Shown one piece after another: positions 1 to 8,562 of a stretch of 64,000 nt of DNA. Within the stretch, counting starts at the first letter, position 1; each line of letters begins with the position of its first letter. Location: assembly GCA_002238645.1 (NCBI GenBank), contig MPMT01000009.1, forward strand, positions 1 through 64,000, written 5' to 3'. Made by a program: the position numbers and the translations under genes. Source of the DNA: Alphaproteobacteria bacterium bin52 (GTDB lineage: Bacteria; Pseudomonadota; Alphaproteobacteria; Thalassobaculales; Thalassobaculaceae). The notes below the pieces were generated by a model. It searched no databases and was not told where the DNA came from. It saw only the letters and a list, made by a program, of their open reading frames with translations.

Positions 1-977
1 TGCTGGTGGGAGACCGCGGGATGCTGACCGAGGCGCGGATCCGCGAAGAGGTGAAACCTGCGGGGCTGGACTGGATCAGTGCTCTCAGGGGACCGGCTAT
101 CCGTGCCCTGGTCGAGGCTGGTGACGTGGAGATGTCGCTGTTCGATGAAACAGACCTGGTGGAGATCACCAGTGACGCATACCCCGGCGAGCGCCTCATG
201 GTCTGTCGCAATCCCCTGCTGGCCGATGACCGGGCCCGCAAGCGCTCGGAACTCCTTGAAGCCACCGAGGCCCTGCTGCAACCCATCGGTGCGGCGATAC
301 GGCGCAACAAGCGCCGTCTCAAGGGAAAGGAGAAGATCGGAGAGAGGGTCGGCAGGGTCATCGGCAGGCACAAGATGGCAAAGCACTTCACATGGTCCAT
401 CGACGACGACGGCGTCTTCACATGGCAGCGTGATGACGTCTCCATCGCTGCCGAGGCCAGGCTCGACGGTCTCTACGTGATCCGCACCAGCCTGCCGGAG
501 ACCGAACTCGACGGACCCGGAACGGTGCAGGCATACAAGAGGTTGAGCTCCGTGGAGCGGGCCTTCCGCAGCTTGAAGACCATGGACCTCAAGGTCCGCC
601 CCGTCTTCCACCGCACCGAACCCCGGGTTCGGGCCCACGTCCTGTTGTGCATGCTCGCCTACTACGTGGAGTGGCACATGCGCCGGAAGCTCAAACCCAT
701 GCTGTTTGACGACGAGGATGCCGAAGGCGCCGAGGCCCGGCGCCCGTCGGTCGTGGTGTCGGCGAAGAGATCAGTGAGTGCTCAGGACAAGGCGGCCACC
801 AGAACAACCACCGACGGTGATCCGGTGCACAGCTTCCGCACCCTCATCGACGATCTTGCCACCATAACCCGCAACACCGTGATGCCCAGGCTGCCAGGCG
901 CCGAACACTTCCAGGTCACCACACGGCCCACGCCGCTTCAGGCCAAGGTACTCGAACTCCTGGAGATCCGGCCATAG
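1..977 (+). mobile_element. IS1634-type transposase, 3' part, cut by window edge
   Basis: The reading frame is open from the left edge, so the true start lies outside the window. The visible 320-odd residues begin at a VGDRGML segment, which carries the second acidic residue of a DDE transposase. The Y-(6)-E-(6)-K signature is seen as YKRLSSVERAFRSLK near residue 180, followed by the family's HVLLCMLAYYVEWHM helix. These fit the C-terminal half of IS1634/IS4-superfamily transposases. The frame ends at a TAG with no internal stop, so this half is intact. The element's right end should lie within the next roughly 100 bases, but I could not identify the terminal repeat because the left end is not in the window. 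Confidence 0.85.
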
Positions 978-1328
978 TGTACCCAGTAAACCACCACTGA
1001 AATCTCATGAATCCCATTCGTATCAACCACTTGCGTTTCAACACTGCTGGAACTTCAGGCTAAGGTTGATCGGTTTGTAGCCGTTCCGCGAAGCCGTGGA
1101 GTCGACCGGCGGGCTGCTATGTTGGATGCGTCCGGGCGACGGATTTCCACGCGCTGCGCGCAGCGGCCACCTCTGGCAGTTCGGGTCAATACGGCCCGAG
1201 GGAACGATTACCGTCGAGATCGGGGGCGCTGGACCGAGGGCCAGGAGTGGAAGCCAGGATGTGACGGCGATATTGCCAAATCCGGATCTGCGGCACGCAC
1301 TTCCCCGGGGCACCCGGCCGGGGCGTCG
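978..1328. other. Non-coding stretch with probable IS right end
   Basis: This lies between the IS1634-type transposase and the convergent sbmA-like gene. The first 80-100 bases are clearly more AT-rich than the chromosome around them and probably hold the terminal repeat of the insertion sequence. From about 1090 the composition returns to the GC-rich background. I see no credible gene; the short frames here are low-complexity Arg/Pro/Gly readings. It also contains the 3' flank of the minus-strand gene that ends at 1329. Confidence 0.5.
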
Positions 1329-2549
1329 TCAGTTGCCGGTCGCCGTCAGACCGCCGGTCTCGAATTCAATGGCCGCGAGACCGTCGCCCCGGATGGCGCG
1401 TTCGAAGGCAGCCAGACGCTTGTAGATTGAGATCAGCTCGACGATCGTCGTCCACGACATCACCAGGAACTGGAACGATGACTGCACGCGTTCGAAGGCC
1501 CGGATGATCTGCTGCATGGCGCCCAGCGTGAACCCGGCGGCGACGATGGTCGGTCCGAGCGCTATGTAGGGAACGAGGACACTGACCTGCAGGTAGGTGT
1601 AACGCGCGATGTTGAAGTAGAGATAGTTGAAGTAGATCCTGAAATAGTTGCGGCGCACGTTGGCAAACAGTTCATTCAGGGCTGGCGGGTGTGCCCGTTC
1701 GTCCGCGTCCTCTCCCATCACGAGTTCCTTGCGGAATGCGGCCTCGACCCGCTGATTGCGAAACTCAAGCCCGGGCAGGCGATAGCCGGCAAGGGCCAGT
1801 AAGCCGGTTCCGAACACCGACCAGACGATGGCCACCCAGACCAGGGCCTGGGCGATCTCGCCGACGACCGGGATCTCCTTGATGGGTTCCGACAGCGCCC
1901 ACAGCACCGGGAGGAAGGCGATGAGGGTCAGCATCGCGTCGATGAACCGTGATCCGAGAGCCTCCATGATCGCGGCGAAGCGCATGGTGTCTTCCTGAAT
2001 GCGCTGGGACGCTCCCTCGATATGGCGGACCTGCTGCCACATGGCGACATACCGGTCGTTCATGGCGGTTCGCCAGCGAAACACGTAGTGGCTGGTGAAG
2101 AAGGCGATGACGACGGAGGTGAAGATGATCACCATCGCGATGGTGGCAAAGGTGATCAGGTGCGAGAAGTACTCCGACAACGAGACCGCACCCGGGTTGC
2201 CAAGCGCCGTCTGGACCGTGTTGTAGAAGACTCTGAACCAGTCGTTGAGCAACAGGTCCATCTGCACCTGGAACCAGCTGACCAGGAGGATCAGGCTGGA
2301 ACCGGCCACCGACCACAGCGCCCACCGGTGCGGCCGACCCCATATCCAGGACAAGACGAACACCGCGGTGCAGGACACTGCGTAGACGTAGAGCCAGATC
2401 GTGTCCCCCGAAACGCCTGCGACCTCGCCGATACCGAGGACCGAGGCCATGTCGGACGCCACCAGCTGCCAGAACAGGTAGGCAGCGAACGTCCATCCCG
2501 CCCCGGTGATTGCGAAGAGGCGGGGACTCGGAAAGAAGCATCCGAACAT
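1329..2549 (-). CDS. sbmA: SbmA/BacA-like peptide antibiotic transporter
   Basis: A 406-residue inner-membrane protein of the SbmA/BacA family, which are proton-driven importers for proline-rich and other antimicrobial peptides, bleomycin-like drugs and, in some species, cobalamin. The N-terminus MFGCFFPSPRLF matches the family's short cytosolic start, followed by about seven or eight hydrophobic segments. Residues 85-115 carry the WFQVQMDLLLNDWFRVFYNTVQ-type loop and residues 150-185 a FRWRTAMNDRY segment typical of the family and of ABC-type peptide exporters. There is no nucleotide-binding domain, as expected. I chose the ATG at 2549 because AAAGGA lies 7-8 bases upstream; a GTG nine codons earlier keeps the frame open but has no such support. 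The next gene upstream on this strand is 200 bp away, so it is probably transcribed alone. Confidence 0.9.
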   Translation of the reverse strand: MFGCFFPSPRLFAITGAGWTFAAYLFWQLVASDMASVLGIGEVAGVSGDTIWLYVYAVSCTAVFVLSWIWGRPHRWALWSVAGSSLILLVSWFQVQMDLLLNDWFRVFYNTVQTALGNPGAVSLSEYFSHLITFATIAMVIIFTSVVIAFFTSHYVFRWRTAMNDRYVAMWQQVRHIEGASQRIQEDTMRFAAIMEALGSRFIDAMLTLIAFLPVLWALSEPIKEIPVVGEIAQALVWVAIVWSVFGTGLLALAGYRLPGLEFRNQRVEAAFRKELVMGEDADERAHPPALNELFANVRRNYFRIYFNYLYFNIARYTYLQVSVLVPYIALGPTIVAAGFTLGAMQQIIRAFERVQSSFQFLVMSWTTIVELISIYKRLAAFERAIRGDGLAAIEFETGGLTATGN

Positions 2550-2750
2550 TCTGCGTTCCTTTCGGTCGGCCGGCACTCCTGAAGGGGTCCGGCGGGCGTG
2601 GAGGACTCTTCCGTTTGGCTGGACACAACGGTGCCGGTGTCATGTGGCAATGCCGAAACACACACCGGTGGCGTGCATCCCGGCAGTTACGAACCGTGGC
2701 GACAGGAAACCGGAAGGGGGTAGTCGTGCGGCTCCCGACACTGCACGGCG

Positions 2751-4055
2751 TTACCGGCGTGTCGCTTCTGCCCGGCTGTCGAGCCTGCGGTAATGGAGCA
2801 GCATGACGCGGGCGGTCGGAACCGCGATCGTGTGGAACGGGATCGGCCGCAGGCTTCGAAGTTCGGTGGGGACCGGGTCGTCCGGACCGATGCCGGACAT
2901 GCACCTGTGTGCCAGGAGCCTCCCCATCGCGGTTGCGAGTGCAACGCCCCGGCCATTGTATCCGAGCGCGGCCCACACTCCCGGCCCCAGTTCCACCGCC
3001 CGCGGCAGCCTGTCCATGGTCATGGCCACCTTGCCGTCCCACACGTGACCGAAGTCGGCTTCGCCGATTTCGGGAAAGGCGGCGGACAGGCGTTTGCGCG
3101 CCACCGAGACCGTTCGTGTCTGTCCTCGCCACGGCAGCAGGATATCGCCGCCTAGCACCATTCGCGCGTCCCGGTCCCAACGGAACGCCCAGAGTATGGT
3201 CCGGCTGTCCGACACGCTGTGTCCGCCTGGAAGCAGCGTGCGTCTCACATTGTCACCCTGGGGAGTCGTCGCTCCCAGAAACAGGCGGAACGGGACGACC
3301 GATTGCCCGAGTCCGGGCCACAGGTGGCCGGTATACGCGTTGGTTGCGAGCACCACCGCTTCCGCACTCACGGTCCCTCCGTCAGTCGCCACCGTCCATC
3401 GGTTGCCGGAACGCACGAGGCCGGTCGCCGGAGACCTGCCGTGGATCGTGGCGCCGGCGTGTATGGCGGCATGCGCAAGGCCGCGGGCGTAGGACAACGG
3501 CTGGATGTTGCCGCCCCAGTCATGCCTGAGCGCCGACTTCCAGTAGTCGCTGCCGGTGACGGCGGATGTCGCGTCGGCGTCGAGGTAGCTGACCGGCATC
3601 TCCCGCTTGGCCCAGGCCTCGGCGCGGCGCTGCACCATGTCCGCGCGTGCCGGGCTGTCAACCGGCAGCAGCCAGCCGACCCTCTGGGCATCGCAATCGA
3701 TGCCGTGGCGTTCGATGAGGTCGAACACCAGCCTGGCCGCTTCGCCGACGAACCGGTTGAACCGCTCACCCGGTTCATCACCGAACCTCCGGGCAATGTC
3801 GTCCGGACCGTATCGCGAGAGCATGGGAACGACCTGGCCGTGGTTCCGGCCGGACGCGCCGAACCCGACATGTTCCGCCTCCAGAACCACCACCCGGGTC
3901 CCGCCTTCTGCAAGATGCAGGGCTGCCGACAGGCCGGTGTACCCGCCACCGATGACGCAGACATCGGCCTGGTGCGAGCCCGACAGCGGTGGCGTATCCG
4001 GTCCGGGTGCGGCCGTCTGCCACCAGAGGCTCGATTGATGCAGGGATGTGTCCAT
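2751..4055 (-). CDS. FAD-dependent amine/amino-acid oxidoreductase, PuuB/DAO type
   Basis: A 434-residue protein of the DAO (D-amino-acid oxidase) fold, closest in architecture to gamma-glutamylputrescine oxidase PuuB and related ORDL oxidoreductases. The dinucleotide-binding motif is seen at about residues 30-45 (DVCVIGGGYTGLSAALHL), preceded by the family's SLWWQTA start. A second FAD contact reads GFGASGRNHGQV at about residue 63, and a C-terminal GYNGRGVALATAMGRLLA segment closes the FAD site. The enzyme should oxidise a C-N bond with release of hydrogen peroxide. The frame stays open 96 codons further upstream, but that extension has no family features, so the ATG at 4055 is preferred. 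Other amine-catabolism genes (puuD-like, copper amine oxidase) lie about 36 kb away. The substrate is not decided by sequence. Confidence 0.82.
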   Translation of the reverse strand: MDTSLHQSSLWWQTAAPGPDTPPLSGSHQADVCVIGGGYTGLSAALHLAEGGTRVVVLEAEHVGFGASGRNHGQVVPMLSRYGPDDIARRFGDEPGERFNRFVGEAARLVFDLIERHGIDCDAQRVGWLLPVDSPARADMVQRRAEAWAKREMPVSYLDADATSAVTGSDYWKSALRHDWGGNIQPLSYARGLAHAAIHAGATIHGRSPATGLVRSGNRWTVATDGGTVSAEAVVLATNAYTGHLWPGLGQSVVPFRLFLGATTPQGDNVRRTLLPGGHSVSDSRTILWAFRWDRDARMVLGGDILLPWRGQTRTVSVARKRLSAAFPEIGEADFGHVWDGKVAMTMDRLPRAVELGPGVWAALGYNGRGVALATAMGRLLAHRCMSGIGPDDPVPTELRSLRPIPFHTIAVPTARVMLLHYRRLDSRAEATRR

Positions 4056-4585
4056 GGCCGGGATGATACTCCGCCGGGATTGCCCCGGAAATGGTGAGAC
4101 TGGCTTGCGGGCTTGCACCCGTGCGGCCGGGCCGGGAACCTGCATGACAGCGCAACCCCGCTGCACATGCACACATCGGGGTTCAAGACGCACCCGTCCC
4201 CGGCCGCGAACGGTTTTGCCGGGCGACTGCGGCAGGAAGAAAAGCCGATGGCCAGGCCGGAGAAACGGACCGGCACTGGACCTCGGAAGGACGACCTTCC
4301 AGAGTGCGGTGTCGAGGCTCTTTCCGCGAATCATGACGCGCATCTGTTCTTCGAGGGTGCGCGTGCCAGCCTGTGCGAGAGCGGCATCGCAGACAGCGCG
4401 GGCGTTGTCTCCATGACACCGGACCAGGCAGCAGCGGTCGGGGCGATGGTGGCCCGGACACGCATCCTGATGCAGGCTTTCTCTTCATCATCTGCGAAAG
4501 TCTCGGAGCATGTTCGCAGCCCGCACTCGATGTCCGCTCCGGCAAGGGGGATCACCTCGCACCTGGGGCCCGCCGGCGCTTCAAC
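4056..4585. other. Intergenic stretch without a recognisable gene
   Basis: About 530 bases separate the PuuB-like gene start from the end of the S41 protease gene; both are on the minus strand. Several frames stay open because of high GC, but none shows a domain, a signal peptide or a good ribosome-binding site. The promoter of the oxidoreductase probably lies within the first 150 bases. I see no inverted repeat or IS end. Confidence 0.4.
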
Positions 4586-6121
4586 CTATCGCAAATGGTC
4601 AACGCCAAAGGTGTTCGCGACAGTGTAGACCGGCTGGTGAAGCAGCGCGGTTCCCGGGATCCCGCCGATGCGCAGGCGCCGGTACAGGTCCTGGTTGGCG
4701 AGCAGCCGGGCAGCCAGTTCTATGTTGAAGTCGGTTCCGGCGGCAGAATTGCAGTCGGAGGAAACCTCGACTCCGCGCGGATGACGGATCTGCTCGAGCG
4801 CAAGGTCGGGATCGCGGTCAAGATCGCCGGTACAGATCGCGGGACGCACGCCGTGGCCGTCGATGGAGCGGCCGTTCGGGCTGTGCATGCGGGCCCAGGT
4901 GACATTGACCTGTCCGGTGTTGGGCAGCTCGTGCAGGCGCTGGACCGTACCCTTGCCCCGCGTCGTGCCCCCGATCAAGACCGCGCGTTGATGGTCGCGG
5001 AGTGCCGCGGCCAGCACTTCGGTCGCCGAGGCCGAGCCGTGATCGATCAGGACCACGAGGGGGATTGCGATATCTGACTCCGCGTCGCGGGCCTCGAACT
5101 GCTGGTGGGCGCCGGGGTGACGGCCCCGGGTGCTGAGGATCGTTCCGTCCGCCAGCAGCCGGTCGGCAATGGTGATGGTCTCGTCAAGCACGCCGCCGGG
5201 GTTTCCGCGCAGGTCGATGACCAGGCCGGAAACGGCCGCGTCCTCGATCGTCTCCATCGCACCGGCAAAGCTCCGCGCGGTCCTGTCGTTGAATCCGCTG
5301 ATCCTTATCAGCCCGTACCGGTCCCTGATCTCGACGAACACGGTCTGCACCACGACGTCCCGGCGGGTTACCGTGACCTCGAACCTGCGGCCGTCCCGGG
5401 ACAGGAGCAGGGTGACGGGTGTGCCGCGCGGACCACGCAGGGTTTCGCCGACCTGGGCGAGCGGCCATTCCGCGACCGGAACGCCGTTGATCTGCACGAT
5501 GATGTCATCCTTCCGGATCCCTGATTGCCGTGCCGGCCCGTTCGCGAAGGCCTCCTTCACGCGGATGAGCCCGTCCTCGCTGTCGATACTGAGCCCGATA
5601 CCCGAATACCCGTGACGACTTGCGCGGTTCGAGCGGGCTTCCCGGGCACTGAGGTAGAGCGTGTAGCGATCGAGGCCGGAGAATGCCGCGTCAAACAGGA
5701 GCTCGTAGACCTGCTCCGCGCGCGCGGCGCGTATCGACGGCGAGACGCTGCGCGCGGCGTCGATCGCCGTAACCGCGAGCCTGCTCCATTCCTCGGCGGT
5801 CACCGCGTTGCTCAGCGGGTACCGCTGCGTCCAGCTGCCTCGCCCGACCACGAGCTGGTCGCGATCCTCGGGAAGGTCGAACCGGAGGTCCCGATCAAGC
5901 GTGGCAAGCCCTTTCAGTCCCCGCAGGACCATCTCGGAAAGCGGCCGGGGTGCCAGGTGATACCGGTCCACGATCCCGAGACCGGCCTTCAGGACCCTTG
6001 TCGTCTCACCGGAAACGTAGGGGCGTTCGGGGTCGACAGGCCCGAGAGTGCACGATGCCAGCGCCAGAAGGGACAGGATCAGGCCGGCGACGTTCCATCC
6101 TCTCCCTGTATGCTGCATCAT
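4586..6121 (-). CDS. Lipoprotein S41 C-terminal processing protease
   Basis: A 511-residue serine protease of the S41/CtpA family. After ATG at 6121 (GAAGGA just upstream; a second ATG follows directly) the N-terminus has a hydrophobic segment ending in a lipobox LALASC, so it is predicted to be lipid-anchored in the periplasm. A PDZ domain covers roughly residues 160-245 (GIGLSIDSEDGLIRVKEA, then KDDIIVQINGVPV). The protease core follows: LVIDLRGNPGG at about 300, the catalytic Ser in GSASATE at about 370, and the general-base Lys in TTRGKGTVQ at about 395. C-terminal processing proteases trim envelope proteins and can regulate peptidoglycan hydrolases. The end is about 120 residues past the catalytic Lys, longer than in minimal CtpA. 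It lies 45 bp downstream of the rnr gene, so co-transcription with it is likely. Confidence 0.9.
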   Translation of the reverse strand: MMQHTGRGWNVAGLILSLLALASCTLGPVDPERPYVSGETTRVLKAGLGIVDRYHLAPRPLSEMVLRGLKGLATLDRDLRFDLPEDRDQLVVGRGSWTQRYPLSNAVTAEEWSRLAVTAIDAARSVSPSIRAARAEQVYELLFDAAFSGLDRYTLYLSAREARSNRASRHGYSGIGLSIDSEDGLIRVKEAFANGPARQSGIRKDDIIVQINGVPVAEWPLAQVGETLRGPRGTPVTLLLSRDGRRFEVTVTRRDVVVQTVFVEIRDRYGLIRISGFNDRTARSFAGAMETIEDAAVSGLVIDLRGNPGGVLDETITIADRLLADGTILSTRGRHPGAHQQFEARDAESDIAIPLVVLIDHGSASATEVLAAALRDHQRAVLIGGTTRGKGTVQRLHELPNTGQVNVTWARMHSPNGRSIDGHGVRPAICTGDLDRDPDLALEQIRHPRGVEVSSDCNSAAGTDFNIELAARLLANQDLYRRLRIGGIPGTALLHQPVYTVANTFGVDHLR

Positions 6122-6166
6122 CCGTCCTTCGCAAGCGCACACCCGGCCTCTCGTGGCCGGGGCCGG

Positions 6167-8128
6167 TCACCGTGCCCGTGAACGGTAACGGCTGACGGGA
6201 GTGCTGCCAACATATGAAACCAGCAGGCGCCCGGTGATCGGGTCCGCCTGCTCCAGTGTAACGGTCACCTCGTCCCCGACGCGGAGCGCGGAATTGCCGG
6301 CCCGTCTGCCGGAACGCCAGACCGGGGCGAGTGCGGGCGGCAGAAGCCGGCCCGGCAACAGGGCATTGGGGCAGCCGTCGGGCATGGCGACGAAAAGTCC
6401 GGCGCGCCCGACGCCGGAAACCGTCGTGACAAGGGAAGTACCGACGTGCTCCTGCATCTGCCGTGCGGCGTAGCGGTCGATGGCGCCGCGTTCGGCTGCG
6501 AGCGACCGGCGTTCCGTCGCCGAGACGTGACGGCACATCTCCCCGAGTTCCTCGCGTCCCGGCCAGGCGCCATCGGTTCCGAGGTTGCAGGCGCCAATCA
6601 GCATCCGGTGAACGAGGAGATCCGCGTACCGGCGAATTGGCGAGGTGAAATGGGTGTAGGAGGCGATCCCCAGTCCGAAGTGACCGGTGTCCGCAGGAGC
6701 ATAGCAAGCCCGGCTCTGGGCACGCAGGACCATGAGGTTGACCGGTACGGCGGTGCCGGCTGAGGCGGCGCGTTCGAGAACCCGGTTCAGGACTTTCGGG
6801 CGGATCACCTGGCCGCGGGCAAGCGGGATACCCATCCCGAGCAGGTCGTTGCGCAGGGTCTCCATCGCCTGTGGTGAAGGCGGGTCGTGGACCCTAAAGA
6901 CGCCCGGGCGCCCCGCCTCGCCGAGGGTCTGCGCGGCAGCACGGTTGGCACAGACCATGAAGGTCTCGATCAGCCGGTGGCTGTCGTATTGCGGGCGCAG
7001 GCCGATGGAGACGGCATTCCCGTCGCTGTCGAGGCTGACCTGCCGTTCGGGCACATCAAGTTCGAGGGTTCCGCGGCGCTGCGCCTCCGCACGCAGGGTC
7101 CGGAAGGCCCCGAGCAGGGGTTCGGCACGGGCCCGGAGGACGCCGTCGTCCATGTCCCCGTCCATCACCCGCTGCACATCCTCGTAGGTGGTGCGCAGGG
7201 TGGAGCGCATCACCGCGCGCAGGAACCTGTGGCGGGTCCGCTGTCCGCCGGCGTCGATGCGCATGTCCGCTACCAGGCACAGCCGGTCCTTGCCCGGAAC
7301 CAGCGAACAGGCGTCGTTCGAGAGCTCCTCGGGAAGCATGGGCACCACGCGGCCGGGCAGGTAGACCGAGTTGCCCCGGAGTCTGGCTTCGCGATCGAGT
7401 GCGTCACCCGCCCGGACGTGGTGCGCGACGTCGGCAATCGCCACCATGAGGTGCCAGCCGCCATCCCGGTCCGGTCCGGCCCAGACCGCGTCGTCGAAGT
7501 CCCGCGCATCGGCGTCATCGATGGTGATGAAGGGGACCTGGGTCAGGTCGACACGATCTGCCGCTTCCGGGAAGCCGCTTGCGGCGAGTGTGAGCGCGTC
7601 GGACGGAAACACATGGGGAATGTCGTGCCCGAGGATGGCGAGCAGGTCGGGCGAGGGCGTGGAACCGGCCGGCTCGAGCACCCGTTCGACACGGGCGTGA
7701 CCCGAAGCATCCGGGCGCGCGGAGACAATGGCGCCCTCGCGGGCATTGCGGGTCCCGGACCGATGGACGGGGATCCGGCGGCCTCCGCGGAGCGGCGCCA
7801 GGAAGAGGCCGCGGTGGTCACGGTCGAGCTGGCCGACGATCGGGCCGGATTCGCCTCGCCCGAACCGCCGGATGACAGATCCCCGCCGCGTGCCGCCGGC
7901 GTGCCTGCGGATTCGCACAAGCACCCGGTCACCGACGGCGAGCGCCGGCACTCCGGCAACCAGTGGCAGGATGATCACCTCCCCGTCCGCGGTCTCGCGT
8001 CGCCTGGTCACCGGGCGCGCGAGCGCATCTCCGTCCTCGTTGATGTCGAGCACCTCGGCCACGAAAACCGAGGGTTCGCGGCGCGGGCCGGTCCCGTCGG
8101 ATCGGTCCTGTCCGTTGGACGGAGTCAT
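6167..8128 (-). CDS. rnr: Ribonuclease R/VacB-type 3'-5' exoribonuclease, short N-terminus
   Basis: A 653-residue RNase II/R family exoribonuclease that degrades structured RNA. The RNB catalytic core begins at about residue 200, with the Mg-binding acidic cluster in FITIDDADARDFDDAVW and the HVRAGDALDREARLRGNSVY and SYTHFTSPIRRYADLLVH segments diagnostic of the family. A cold-shock-like domain precedes it, and an S1 domain ends the protein (about residues 560-645). The usual RNase R N-terminal winged-helix domain is absent: the chosen ATG opens directly into the FVAEVLDINEDGDALARPV segment that normally follows it. The frame remains open to 8224, but the extra 32 residues are Arg-rich and unlike a winged helix. 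Downstream of topA, as in many alphaproteobacteria. Confidence 0.9.
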   Translation of the reverse strand: MTPSNGQDRSDGTGPRREPSVFVAEVLDINEDGDALARPVTRRRETADGEVIILPLVAGVPALAVGDRVLVRIRRHAGGTRRGSVIRRFGRGESGPIVGQLDRDHRGLFLAPLRGGRRIPVHRSGTRNAREGAIVSARPDASGHARVERVLEPAGSTPSPDLLAILGHDIPHVFPSDALTLAASGFPEAADRVDLTQVPFITIDDADARDFDDAVWAGPDRDGGWHLMVAIADVAHHVRAGDALDREARLRGNSVYLPGRVVPMLPEELSNDACSLVPGKDRLCLVADMRIDAGGQRTRHRFLRAVMRSTLRTTYEDVQRVMDGDMDDGVLRARAEPLLGAFRTLRAEAQRRGTLELDVPERQVSLDSDGNAVSIGLRPQYDSHRLIETFMVCANRAAAQTLGEAGRPGVFRVHDPPSPQAMETLRNDLLGMGIPLARGQVIRPKVLNRVLERAASAGTAVPVNLMVLRAQSRACYAPADTGHFGLGIASYTHFTSPIRRYADLLVHRMLIGACNLGTDGAWPGREELGEMCRHVSATERRSLAAERGAIDRYAARQMQEHVGTSLVTTVSGVGRAGLFVAMPDGCPNALLPGRLLPPALAPVWRSGRRAGNSALRVGDEVTVTLEQADPITGRLLVSYVGSTPVSRYRSRAR

Positions 8129-8562
8129 GCCGTTTCCCGAACGCAATCCGGCACTACGCACGGATCGCCCGGGAACCGGGCGGCGGGCATCGTTCCGATT
8201 GGCGAGACGGCACGCCCCGCGCACCGAGGATGCGGGGTTGGTGGATGGTCAAGGCTTTCGAACGCATCTGTCCCCGACGCCTGGTTGACTGCCATGAACG
8301 GCAACACGTCTTCACTCGCTGTCCCGGGGGCCGTGATCAGCACCGTCGCCGCGCGGCCGCACGAATGTGTGCCGTCGACAGGCGCAGGACAGTCGCAGCG
8401 CATCGGTGTTTCCGGCTACGGTGGGACAGACCTTTCAAGGTCGACAACCCGACCCGGAACCGGCGTACCGGCCGGCACGAGCCCGCACTACTCACCGTTC
8501 GGTCTGCTCGTTGCGAGGCGGCCTGTGCCGATCCCGTACCGAACCCTGCGCGGCGCCCGGCA
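8129..8562. other. Long topA-rnr intergenic gap, no gene seen
   Basis: A 434-base gap between the end of topA and the start of rnr on the same strand. In related genomes these genes are usually close and rnr has an extra N-terminal domain. I read all three minus-strand frames here: none encodes a winged-helix domain, and all give Arg/Ala/Gly/Pro-rich translations. It could be a decayed 5' portion of rnr or a normal untranslated region with its own promoter. Confidence 0.4.

Noticed and set aside
1765-3180. A 471-residue minus-strand frame across the sbmA start
   Set aside because: Arg/Gly/Pro-rich out-of-frame reading of sbmA and of the PuuB-like gene.
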